The notes under the pieces were generated by a model. That model was not told the DNA's origin. It saw nothing but the letters and a program-made list of their open reading frames with translations, and did no database searches. From Candidatus Poseidoniales archaeon (GTDB lineage: Archaea; Thermoplasmatota; Poseidoniia; MGIII; CG-Epi1), in the NCBI GenBank assembly GCA_015658585.1, contig DQOP01000089.1, positions 1 through 6,722 of the forward strand: a stretch of DNA of 6,722 nt, in the 5' to 3' direction. Position 1 is the stretch's first letter, and the number at the start of each line of letters is the position of its first letter. Made by a program: the position numbers and the translations under genes. This document shows positions 1 through 5,844 of this stretch, piece after piece.

Positions 1-448
1 CAGCAATCCTCTGAAGAATTGTAGGAAATCCGGGCCGGCCGTATGCATCCTGAGGGGGAAAATAGGTTCCTGTGAAAAATGGTTTCAACTCGGGAGTAAG
101 AAACACCGTCATCGGCCAACCTCCTTGGCCCCGATTCATAGCCTGGGTGGCTGCCATATAGGTCTCATCTATGTCTGGCCTCTCTTCCCTATCGACCTTG
201 ATATTCACAAAACTGGAATTCATAAGCTCGGCAGTTTTTTCATTCTCAAACGATTCCTTCTCCATTACGTGGCACCAATGGCAAGCTGAATAACCTATAC
301 TAAGTAGAATCGGGACCTGCTTTTTCTTGGCCAGATCCAGTGCCTCTTTCGACCAGGGATACCAGTCCACTGGATTATGTGCATGTTGAAGCAAATAGGG
401 ACTCGTAGATTCGACCAATCGATTAGTGTATTCACCCAAATCAGCCAT
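1..448 (-). CDS. DUF255 / YyaL-SPATA20 family thioredoxin-fold protein, N-terminal part
   Basis: This is the first 149 residues of a protein whose family is usually about 650-700 residues long; the rest lies beyond the left edge. Translation from the ATG at 448 gives the family hallmark near the N-terminus ([17 protein letters not shown], residues 16-32). It is followed by the thioredoxin-like active site CHWCHVM with Cys56 and Cys59, then [10 protein letters not shown] and a GGWPM segment near 109-113. In known members this thioredoxin-like domain precedes a six-hairpin glycosidase-like region, and the cellular role is poorly defined. A redox role is suggested by the CxxC but is not shown here. 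The gene begins three bases after the antiporter stop, so the two are probably cotranscribed. AGGGG abuts the ATG directly, so a TTG three codons downstream (439-437) is an alternative start at a more normal Shine-Dalgarno distance. Confidence 0.93.
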   Translation of the reverse strand, partial: MADLGEYTNRLVESTSPYLLQHAHNPVDWYPWSKEALDLAKKKQVPILLSIGYSACHWCHVMEKESFENEKTAELMNSSFVNIKVDREERPDIDETYMAATQAMNRGQGGWPMTVFLTPELKPFFTGTYFPPQDAYGRPGFPTILQRIA

Positions 449-451
449 CCC

Positions 452-1558
452 CTATAGAAAAAGGAAGGCGAGTGCAATTATTCCATACGTGATCAACAAC
501 ATCGCTCCTTCCAGCCAATTTGACTCTCCATCCTGAATTATAAAATTTGCCACCAGAACTGCTAAAAAAGTAACAAGTGTTTCGAATGAACCAAATTGTA
601 GAGTCATAGGTACTCCCAAAGCCCAGCCCATCAGAACCATAATGGGTGTGACAAAAAGAGCAATTTGAATGCTGGAACCTATTGCGATCCCTACAGACAA
701 ATCCATTTTGTTCTTACCGGCCACCGTTACCGCAGTAAAATGCTCGGCTGCGTTCCCAAAGAGTGGTACCAAGATAACTCCGATAAACAAGGTCGGAAGG
801 TGGTATTCCTCAGCTGCATGGGATATCGAACCAACCAGGATTTCAGCCATTAAAGCAACAAAGAATGTCGAACCAACCAGAAGTACAATCGAATCTCGGT
901 AAGACATCTCGGCAACTTCGTCATGATGAGCTTCCGCGGCATAAATCTCTGAATGTGTTTTAAACTGAAATAGCAACTGCATGAAATAAATCAGCAACAG
1001 CAATAGCGCAGTATAATGGGATAGCTCTACGATAGCGGTGCCTGAAGTACTGCTGCTGTACATTTCAGGTATGACCATACTGACCAATGCCAGAAGCAAC
1101 AAGGAACCATTCACTTGAGAAGCCTCGGAGGAGAACTTCTGTTTGCTATAGTGGATTCCACCCCAAACAAAGGATATGCCCATTACAAGTAATAGATTTC
1201 CAAGGATTGATCCTATCAGAGAGGCCTGAACAATCTGGATCATAGTCTCGGAAAGCTCTGGATTCTGATAGGCCGAATATATGGCAAGGCCGGCGATTAT
1301 CATCTCAACCGCGTTACCAAAGGAAGCATTCAACAGACCACCTATTGACTCACTGGTACGCAATGCTATCTCCTCCGTTGCCTTGCCCATCAAGTAAGCC
1401 AAAGGCATGATTGCAAGCATGGAAACTATGAATGCAGGGCCATGAGAACCTTCAAACTCAAAATAGAAGGCCAGAGGAATGAAGACCAGCATCAAACTCA
1501 ATTTTGTATTACGAGGGTCAATAACATCCCTGATACTGGAATTTACGGTCTCGCTCAA
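452..1558 (-). CDS. Ca2+/H+ antiporter, Cax family (CaCA superfamily)
   Basis: This is an integral membrane cation/proton exchanger that would export or sequester Ca2+ using the proton gradient. The 368 residues are mostly hydrophobic, with about eleven predicted membrane segments in two homologous halves. Each half carries the CaCA ion-binding repeat: GNAVE at residues 81-85 and GNAAEH at 268-273. The two glutamates are the expected ion-coordinating residues. Between the halves is a charged, His/Glu-rich linker (about 200-222), matching the acidic linker of Cax proteins. Length is normal for bacterial and archaeal Cax. The start is TTG: an in-frame TAG lies four codons upstream, TAGGAG sits six bases before the TTG, and the next in-frame ATG is Met23, inside the first membrane segment. 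The gene has its own probable promoter and is followed after three bases by the DUF255 gene. The cation specificity is assigned by family only. Confidence 0.95.
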   Translation of the reverse strand: MSETVNSSIRDVIDPRNTKLSLMLVFIPLAFYFEFEGSHGPAFIVSMLAIMPLAYLMGKATEEIALRTSESIGGLLNASFGNAVEMIIAGLAIYSAYQNPELSETMIQIVQASLIGSILGNLLLVMGISFVWGGIHYSKQKFSSEASQVNGSLLLLALVSMVIPEMYSSSTSGTAIVELSHYTALLLLLIYFMQLLFQFKTHSEIYAAEAHHDEVAEMSYRDSIVLLVGSTFFVALMAEILVGSISHAAEEYHLPTLFIGVILVPLFGNAAEHFTAVTVAGKNKMDLSVGIAIGSSIQIALFVTPIMVLMGWALGVPMTLQFGSFETLVTFLAVLVANFIIQDGESNWLEGAMLLITYGIIALAFLFL

Positions 1559-1564
1559 ACCAGA

Positions 1565-1570
1565 CTCCTA
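1565..1570 (-). promoter_or_regulatory. Shine-Dalgarno site deciding a TTG start
   Basis: On the minus strand TAGGAG lies six bases upstream of the TTG at 1558-1556. The TAG inside it is also an in-frame stop, which rules out any longer version of the antiporter. This supports TTG as the true start and shows that the organism uses Shine-Dalgarno initiation for some genes. Confidence 0.75.
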
Positions 1571-1610
1571 AAAAAACAGCTCCCGCAAAATCTCAGAGAA
1601 AGCAGAGAAA

Positions 1611-1620
1611 CCATATAAAA
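1611..1620 (-). promoter_or_regulatory. Probable archaeal TATA box for the antiporter gene
   Basis: The minus strand reads TTTTATATGG, close to the archaeal TATA-box consensus. Placing transcription start about 25 bases downstream gives a leader of roughly 30 bases that contains the Shine-Dalgarno. A run of seven T on the minus strand (1576-1570) follows in the leader. It could serve as a weak T-rich terminator for the preceding nuclease gene. The rest of the 73-base gap shows no other structure. Confidence 0.55.
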
Positions 1621-1631
1621 TTGCCATAAAT

Positions 1632-2843
1632 TCATAATTTTTTCAGACTAACACTTGTTGAGGAATCCGTATCCATATATTTTAGAATTGCTGTTTTTTG
1701 CTCTGATGACCAATCCCCTGACTTTAGTTTTGACTTTAATCTATAAGCTGACATCTCTTGTAAATCATCCCATAATTTCATCTCTCTGAGTGTCGATTCC
1801 AGTTCATATCTTCTCAAGTCTTTCCTGTCAGGAATTTTAATGCCATCGGATTCTCTGAAACTTGCCTTGTAATCACTGCCAAAAACTGATCTATGGCCTG
1901 ACTCCTTGGAATAATCAATCAATTTATTTTCCAAAGTGGAGATCATTGCATCCATATCTGCTGACATGCTCTTCTTTTTGTCTTTCAACTCTACTAACTT
2001 GTCTACGGTTTCAGCTGCCTGAGCCGCAGTCATATTTGCAGTGTCAAGTGTAGGCATATCGCTCTTGGATGCGAATTGGTGTGAGAATTCAGGACACTGA
2101 GGCTTGTATTCACACCAGTCACAGAGGATACTGATCTTGGTTGGAAAATCCCTGCGTTCCGTAGCTGCTTCAACATTCTTAATCAAGGAAACGGTTGAAT
2201 CCACCATCTTGTCCAATTGGGCTTGTGTACGGCTTGACCTGATTTCTTCATCGAAACGAACATAGTGCCAGACCAGATCGATTTTCTCAACCTCTGGATA
2301 ACGCTGATGGACTGCAAGCGCATACAACCCTAATTGACGGTCCTGATCGGCCTTGGCCTGAGGAGGAACGCGGTTAGATGTTTTGTAATCATGAACTGCA
2401 AGATGGCCATCTCCCAATTTGTCCAGACGATCAATATATCCTTGCATTTTCTTGTCTTCCGGAAGGTCAATCATCATCCGTTCTTCTAAACCAATCGTTA
2501 TTGCTTGATCAAAAGGATGATAACGTTCATAATACATCTCCAGACAATTGCTTCCAGTCTGTTTGAAATTCTCGGCCGTCAAATCCTTCTTGACGACACG
2601 AATATCGTCCTGCCAATTGTCAATCCAGAGCTGGTCATATTTATTCAATAAAGAATCTTTGGAAACGACATTGGAATCACGTGCTAATTTGTACAACCAT
2701 TCCAAAGCATCATGAACCATACGCCCCATAAAAGATTCAATGCTATTGCCCAAAGCCGGCTTGACTCTGTCCACATAACGTAATTTGTATTGAAATGGGC
2801 AGTTTTCATAAGTCCCTAACCGACTGTGAGAGTACAATGGCAT
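1632..2843 (-). CDS. RecB/Cas4-like PD-(D/E)XK nuclease with Fe-S cluster motif and C-terminal extension
   Basis: This is a predicted DNA exonuclease of the PD-(D/E)XK superfamily (PF12705 type). The 403 residues open with the typical YSHSRLGTYENCPFQYKLRY stretch (4-23). The nuclease motifs follow in order: His44 (MVHDALEWL), Asp138 (GYIDRLD), Asp152-Tyr-Lys154 (VHDYKTS) and QLGLYALA with Gln170. Cys15 together with Cys241, Cys244 and Cys250 (CDWCEYKPQC) forms the four-cysteine signature that holds a 4Fe-4S cluster in AddB and Cas4. After residue 260 there is an extra segment of about 140 residues, with a probable coiled coil at 275-315 and a charged, basic-leaning C-terminal part. Such nucleases normally end soon after the last cysteine. 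No helicase or CRISPR genes are nearby, so a repair or replication role is the default guess. It is transcribed divergently from the small gene at 2922. The ATG has no Shine-Dalgarno. Confidence 0.92.
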   Translation of the reverse strand: MPLYSHSRLGTYENCPFQYKLRYVDRVKPALGNSIESFMGRMVHDALEWLYKLARDSNVVSKDSLLNKYDQLWIDNWQDDIRVVKKDLTAENFKQTGSNCLEMYYERYHPFDQAITIGLEERMMIDLPEDKKMQGYIDRLDKLGDGHLAVHDYKTSNRVPPQAKADQDRQLGLYALAVHQRYPEVEKIDLVWHYVRFDEEIRSSRTQAQLDKMVDSTVSLIKNVEAATERRDFPTKISILCDWCEYKPQCPEFSHQFASKSDMPTLDTANMTAAQAAETVDKLVELKDKKKSMSADMDAMISTLENKLIDYSKESGHRSVFGSDYKASFRESDGIKIPDRKDLRRYELESTLREMKLWDDLQEMSAYRLKSKLKSGDWSSEQKTAILKYMDTDSSTSVSLKKL

Positions 2844-2869
2844 TGTCTGATAGGAATATACACTCTCAT

Positions 2870-2879
2870 ACTTAAAAAC
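2870..2879 (-). promoter_or_regulatory. Possible TATA box for the nuclease gene
   Basis: The minus strand reads TTTTTAAGT, centred about 31 bases upstream of the nuclease ATG. There is no Shine-Dalgarno in between, so a very short leader or near-leaderless transcript would result. The match is weaker than the one for the divergent gene. The 78-base intergenic region would thus hold two back-to-back promoters and nothing else that I can see. Confidence 0.4.
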
Positions 2880-2885
2880 ATAGAG

Positions 2886-2903
2886 ACCAAAGAAATATTA
2901 AAA
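2886..2903 (+). promoter_or_regulatory. BRE plus TATA box giving a leaderless transcript
   Basis: A purine-rich stretch (ACCAAAG) is followed by AAATATTAAAA at 2893-2903. The centre of the AT-rich element is about 24 bases before the A of the ATG at 2922, so transcription should start at or next to the start codon. No Shine-Dalgarno precedes the ATG. This spacing is the usual archaeal leaderless arrangement. Confidence 0.65.
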
Positions 2904-2921
2904 CATAACCAATAACCAGTT

Positions 2922-3167
2922 ATGTCGTTGACCACACTTGAAGACTATGTAAGACGTGAAATTTTCATAAGTGACAAAGAATTATTCGATTTCTGCCCAG
3001 CTTGTGATGAAACCGGAAATACCATTGAAGCGCTTATGAAAGGGTTGTTTCAAGAAGCAAAAAAATTGCAGAAGGAAAGGGATGAAATATTGAAAGTCAA
3101 CCGTTCCATGGCCAAGAGTGTTGAGGAACTCAAGAAAGCGGTAGAGAGAATCGGCTCTATTACCTGA
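2922..3167 (+). CDS. Small hypothetical protein with a CxxC pair and coiled coil
   Basis: This 81-residue protein is not one I recognise. The N-terminal third contains FDFCPACDETG with Cys25 and Cys28, a single CxxC pair that could bind a metal only in a dimer or with a partner, or could act as a redox pair. Residues about 34-78 are Lys/Glu-rich with heptad-like hydrophobic spacing (AKKLQKERDEIL, then SVEELKKAVERI), so a coiled coil and self-association are likely. There is no signal peptide or membrane segment, so it should be cytoplasmic. It is the only plus-strand gene here, has a convincing leaderless promoter, is divergent from the RecB-like nuclease, and ends one base before the oppositely oriented CinA-like gene. 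The promoter and the protein-like composition support a real gene; its function is unknown. Confidence 0.75.
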   Translation: MSLTTLEDYVRREIFISDKELFDFCPACDETGNTIEALMKGLFQEAKKLQKERDEILKVNRSMAKSVEELKKAVERIGSIT

Positions 3168-3168
3168 A

Positions 3169-3882
3169 TCAGTATTCCTTAATCAGACTCTGAATCTCTT
3201 TTTCACAGACATCCAGTTTATTCTCGTCTGCTGATCTGATAACGATTGTGGCACCATATTTTCCATCGCGTGAAAATGGATAACTTCCTATATCCAGTCC
3301 AGTGAATCTACCCTGAATTTTCGTTAATTTCTCTGCAAAGAAACTCTCACCAACAAAAATATCAAACGAGCGCGAATGTACTACTTCTCCCTTTTCGAGA
3401 TAGTCATACATTCCTTCCAACATTCCCTGCATTATCGAAGGTATTCCAGCCATGACGAAAACATTCTCGATCTTGTAACCCGGGGCTTTAGTGGCAGGAC
3501 TATAGATCAACTCACCGCCTTCCGGTATGTAGAGCATCTTGAGGAAGGGCTTGGTCAGTTCCTTGCCCGCCAAATATTCCTTCATCTTGATGAGGGCCTT
3601 GTCATCTATCTTGGTCTTGACTCCGAAAGCCTTGGCTATACTATCAGTAGTTATGTCATCGTGTGTAGGTCCAATTCCACCAGTCGTGAAAACATAATCA
3701 TACCTTTTTCGCAGGGAATTCACGGCCTCAATGATATCCGATTCGTCATCCAGGACGACCCGAACCTCGGAAAGATGGATGCCCAACTTACCCAGCCATT
3801 GGGCAAGATACGCTAAATTCTTGTCCTCGGTTCTACCAGAGAGAATCTCATCCCCAATAATAACCAGAGAGGCTCTGATCAC
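3169..3882 (-). CDS. CinA N-terminal/MoaB-like nucleotide-binding protein (COG1058 type)
   Basis: The 237 residues form one MoCF-biosynthesis-fold domain of the CinA N-terminal class. Visible motifs are VIIGDEILSGRTEDKN (7-22), TTGGIGPTHDD (66-76) and the APGY...VFVMAGIPSIM segment (133-151), which together build the nucleotide or phosphate site. Bacterial CinA proteins of this class cleave ADP-ribose and carry a separate NMN amidase domain at the C-terminus. That domain is absent here, as is normal in archaea. The substrate is therefore best described as a pyridine-nucleotide or ADP-ribose-like compound, by inference. The start is GTG at 3882, overlapping the upstream protease gene by four bases (GTGA), so translation is probably coupled. 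It converges with the small plus-strand gene one base beyond its stop. A molybdopterin role is less likely because of the GDEILSGR/THDD pattern and the lone context. Confidence 0.9.
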   Translation of the reverse strand: MIRASLVIIGDEILSGRTEDKNLAYLAQWLGKLGIHLSEVRVVLDDESDIIEAVNSLRKRYDYVFTTGGIGPTHDDITTDSIAKAFGVKTKIDDKALIKMKEYLAGKELTKPFLKMLYIPEGGELIYSPATKAPGYKIENVFVMAGIPSIMQGMLEGMYDYLEKGEVVHSRSFDIFVGESFFAEKLTKIQGRFTGLDIGSYPFSRDGKYGATIVIRSADENKLDVCEKEIQSLIKEY

Positions 3883-4724
3883 AGCTTTTCCAATGCCTTG
3901 ATACGATCTTCCATCGGAGGGTGGGTCGAGAACATGTTGATGAAGAAATCACCTCCCCTCAGTGGATTTACAATACACAAGGCCGCGTTACTAGGTGAAC
4001 CACAATCCAGCGGTTTTCTATGATTTTCCCACTCCAACTTCTTAAGGGCACTAATCAGAGCCCAGGATTTGTTTGTCAATTTAGCTGCGGTCGCATCTGC
4101 ATGGAATTCTCTGCTTCGAGAAACGGCCATCTGAAGCAGAAAGGCGGCAATAGGGGCCGTAAGAATTACTAGCAACATCAAGGCTGGATGAACATTACGG
4201 CCACGGCCAAAGAGACTATTCCACCACAAAATTCGAGCGGCGAAAGCGATTGCCCCAGCAATGGTCGCCGCAACACACATCACTAAGGTATCCCTGTTCT
4301 TGACATGGGCCATCTCATGAGCCATCACTCCCTCTAATTCATTATCATCCAAAATAGACATCAATCCTGTCGTTGCAGCAACCACAGCATGCTTTGGATT
4401 GCGCCCCGTTGCAAAAGCATTCGGTGTTGATGATTCAACTATTGCAATACGTGGCATTGGTAATTCATTAATATTAGCTATATTCTTCACCATACCATAC
4501 AATCTAGGACTGTCTTGCCTCTCTATTATCCGAGCACCATAGGCTTTGAGAACTAGAGTGTCACTATAGAAATATGAGAAAATATTGATTGCTAGGGCAA
4601 TAAATAGAAATATGAACATTCCCGAAAAAGGATCACCTCCAAAATAAGCTCCCACGACCAATCCCACTATTACCATCAGGAAGGTCATCATGAAATATAA
4701 TCCAAAGAGACGTAGTATAGCCAT
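3879..4724 (-). CDS. htpX: HtpX-type membrane zinc metalloprotease (M48B)
   Basis: This is an integral membrane peptidase that degrades damaged or misfolded membrane proteins, with its active site on the cytoplasmic side. The 281 residues show two N-terminal membrane segments (about 7-28 and 34-52), the family-specific PNAFATGRNP loop (101-110) and the zinc motif HEMAH (His136, Glu137, His140). Two further hydrophobic segments follow (about 147-166 and 181-200). SREFHAD then supplies the third zinc ligand, Glu206, and the conserved FSTHPPMEDRI lies close to the C-terminus (265-275). Length and domain order are normal, and no catalytic residue is missing. The ATG lacks a good Shine-Dalgarno and sits about 25 bases from a TATA-like element, so the mRNA may be leaderless. 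The CinA-like gene overlaps its end by four bases. Confidence 0.96.
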   Translation of the reverse strand: MAILRLFGLYFMMTFLMVIVGLVVGAYFGGDPFSGMFIFLFIALAINIFSYFYSDTLVLKAYGARIIERQDSPRLYGMVKNIANINELPMPRIAIVESSTPNAFATGRNPKHAVVAATTGLMSILDDNELEGVMAHEMAHVKNRDTLVMCVAATIAGAIAFAARILWWNSLFGRGRNVHPALMLLVILTAPIAAFLLQMAVSRSREFHADATAAKLTNKSWALISALKKLEWENHRKPLDCGSPSNAALCIVNPLRGGDFFINMFSTHPPMEDRIKALEKL

Positions 4725-4744
4725 AGTATTCGATTTTGCACCTA

Positions 4745-4754
4745 TTAATTAAAA
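4745..4754 (-). promoter_or_regulatory. Probable TATA box for htpX
   Basis: The minus strand reads TTTTAATTAA within the 35-base gap after the formyltransferase stop. Its centre is about 25 bases from the A of the htpX ATG, which fits a leaderless start. This suggests that the htpX-cinA pair can be transcribed separately from the ring-cleavage-like operon upstream. Confidence 0.5.
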
Positions 4755-4759
4755 CTTAT

Positions 4760-5476
4760 TTAGTCTACGTAGTGTTCGTAAGTTTGCCTTTCTAGTATAC
4801 GAATAGCCTCTTGTTCCACTTTAGGATTATATCTGAATACGGGATTATGGCTTTTTCCTTGGGGTCTTCTCTTTAGATCTAACTTACCTTCCGAATATGC
4901 CCTTACAGACTCTACCATGAGGGTTGAAGCCACAACCAAGGTCTTGTAGCAAATATCATGATAATCATCTCCTCTTCTAACTGGGATCTCACGCTTACCA
5001 ACTAAATCACCAGCATCAATCTCTGTTGAACAGATATGGCAACTGCTACCAATCTTGATGTTCTCGTGAACACTCCAGGCCGGTGAGGCTGAACCACGGC
5101 ATTCGGGTAGAAGACCCGGATGTGAATTCAATACACCTCCTCGGCTTTCGCCATATTCCAGAATTTTTCCCCTGATTATCCGGGTCCCACCAAATACAAT
5201 CAACTCAGGCTTAGCCTTCTCAATATGTTTCATACAATGTTCATCATTATGTATTGGAACCTCAACAACAGGAATATCGTTTTCGGCAGCCTGGGATTCC
5301 ATCGTAGAGGCCATCGGATGTGTTCCTATCCTGAATTCGAATTTCTCTCTTTCAATCTCTCCTCCTTCCGAGAATTCATCGATGATCAGAGATGGTTTGA
5401 ATCTCGCAGCCAGAAGTTGGGAAAGCATCTCGCGACCCCAAGGATGCTCTTTGATGGCTAGAAAAATGAAATTCAT
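4760..5476 (-). CDS. Formyltransferase-fold protein (PF00551), substrate unknown
   Basis: The 238 residues match the formyl_transferase domain shared by PurN, Fmt, ArnA and sugar N-formyltransferases. The conserved core is visible: GGVLNSHPGLLPECRG (113-128), containing the catalytic Asn117 and His119, and STEIDAGDLV (150-159), containing the catalytic Asp154. These match the Asn-His-Asp triad used for 10-formyl-tetrahydrofolate-dependent transfer. The N-terminal segment (FIFLAIKEHPWGREMLSQLL) resembles Fmt/ArnA-type domains. The Fmt C-terminal tRNA-binding domain is absent, and archaea do not formylate initiator Met-tRNA, so an Fmt role is unlikely. The ATG overlaps the stop of the upstream ridA-like gene by four bases (ATGA), so the two are tightly coupled. 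The neighbours suggest a role in handling a product of amino-aromatic cleavage, but PurN-like or amino-sugar activity remains possible. Confidence 0.88.
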   Translation of the reverse strand: MNFIFLAIKEHPWGREMLSQLLAARFKPSLIIDEFSEGGEIEREKFEFRIGTHPMASTMESQAAENDIPVVEVPIHNDEHCMKHIEKAKPELIVFGGTRIIRGKILEYGESRGGVLNSHPGLLPECRGSASPAWSVHENIKIGSSCHICSTEIDAGDLVGKREIPVRRGDDYHDICYKTLVVASTLMVESVRAYSEGKLDLKRRPQGKSHNPVFRYNPKVEQEAIRILERQTYEHYVD

Positions 5477-5844
5477 TTTTTTGCTACTACCTTGAATTCG
5501 ATCGCTATGGGAGTCGGTAACGCACCGACTTCAACTGTGGTCCTTGTCGTCTCATAACCTTCTAAATATTGTGCATATATCGAATTGAATTTCTTGAAAT
5601 CCTTCTCCATATTTGTCAAGAAGACCATGATATCGATAACATTTGACATATTCAATCCTGCCGCTTCCAGGATTGCTATCACGTTACTGAAAGTCGCGTG
5701 TGTCTGAGCTTCAATCCCATCCGGGATCTCATCAGTTTCAGGATGCCGTGGGCCTACTCCTGAAAGAAATACCAGATCACCAGCTTCCTTGGCATGAACA
5801 TAAGCTCCAACTGGTTTAGCAGCTTTATCTGTTCTAATCACCAT
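5473..5844 (-). CDS. RidA-family enamine/imine deaminase, 2-aminomuconate deaminase-like
   Basis: The 123 residues are the full length of a RidA (YjgF/YER057c/UK114) protein, a small trimeric enzyme that hydrolyses reactive enamines and imines. The key arginine is present at Arg101 in TTRTTVEVGALP, and IEF with Glu116 follows, as in active members. The N-terminal part (AYVHAKEAGDLVFLSGVGPR, then IEAQTHATFSNV) is closer to my memory of 2-aminomuconate deaminase than to housekeeping RidA. Its neighbour, an aminophenol dioxygenase-like subunit, supports that reading. The ATG lies inside the end of the upstream gene (11-base overlap) with GAGG six bases before it. The second codon is GTG, so initiation one codon later is possible. 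The family call is firm; the specific deaminase activity is inferred. Confidence 0.92.
   Translation of the reverse strand: MVIRTDKAAKPVGAYVHAKEAGDLVFLSGVGPRHPETDEIPDGIEAQTHATFSNVIAILEAAGLNMSNVIDIMVFLTNMEKDFKKFNSIYAQYLEGYETTRTTVEVGALPTPIAIEFKVVAKK

Noticed and set aside
295..477. Minus-strand open frame of 60 codons between the antiporter and DUF255 genes
   Set aside because: It overlaps the recognisable DUF255 N-terminus and the antiporter C-terminus in a different frame and has no family features.
665..902. Two plus-strand open frames inside the antiporter
   Set aside because: Both are antisense to the GNAAEH-containing half of a clear membrane transporter and have no promoter or ribosome binding site.
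1559..1631. Riboswitch or rho-independent terminator upstream of the antiporter
   Set aside because: At 73 bases the gap is short. I could not find a stable hairpin before the T7 run, and a TATA box, leader and Shine-Dalgarno account for the sequence.
1632..3167. CRISPR-associated Cas4 with a small accessory gene
   Set aside because: The Fe-S cysteines and nuclease motifs are Cas4-like, but no repeat-spacer array, cas1 or cas2 is visible, and the protein is about twice the usual Cas4 length.
3376..3816. Plus-strand open frame of 146 codons
   Set aside because: It is antisense to the CinA-like gene, whose conserved motifs fix the coding strand. Its composition (SFQHSLHYRRYSSHDENI) looks like shadow translation.
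4760..5476. Methionyl-tRNA formyltransferase (fmt)
   Set aside because: The C-terminal tRNA-binding domain is missing, and archaea do not formylate initiator methionine.
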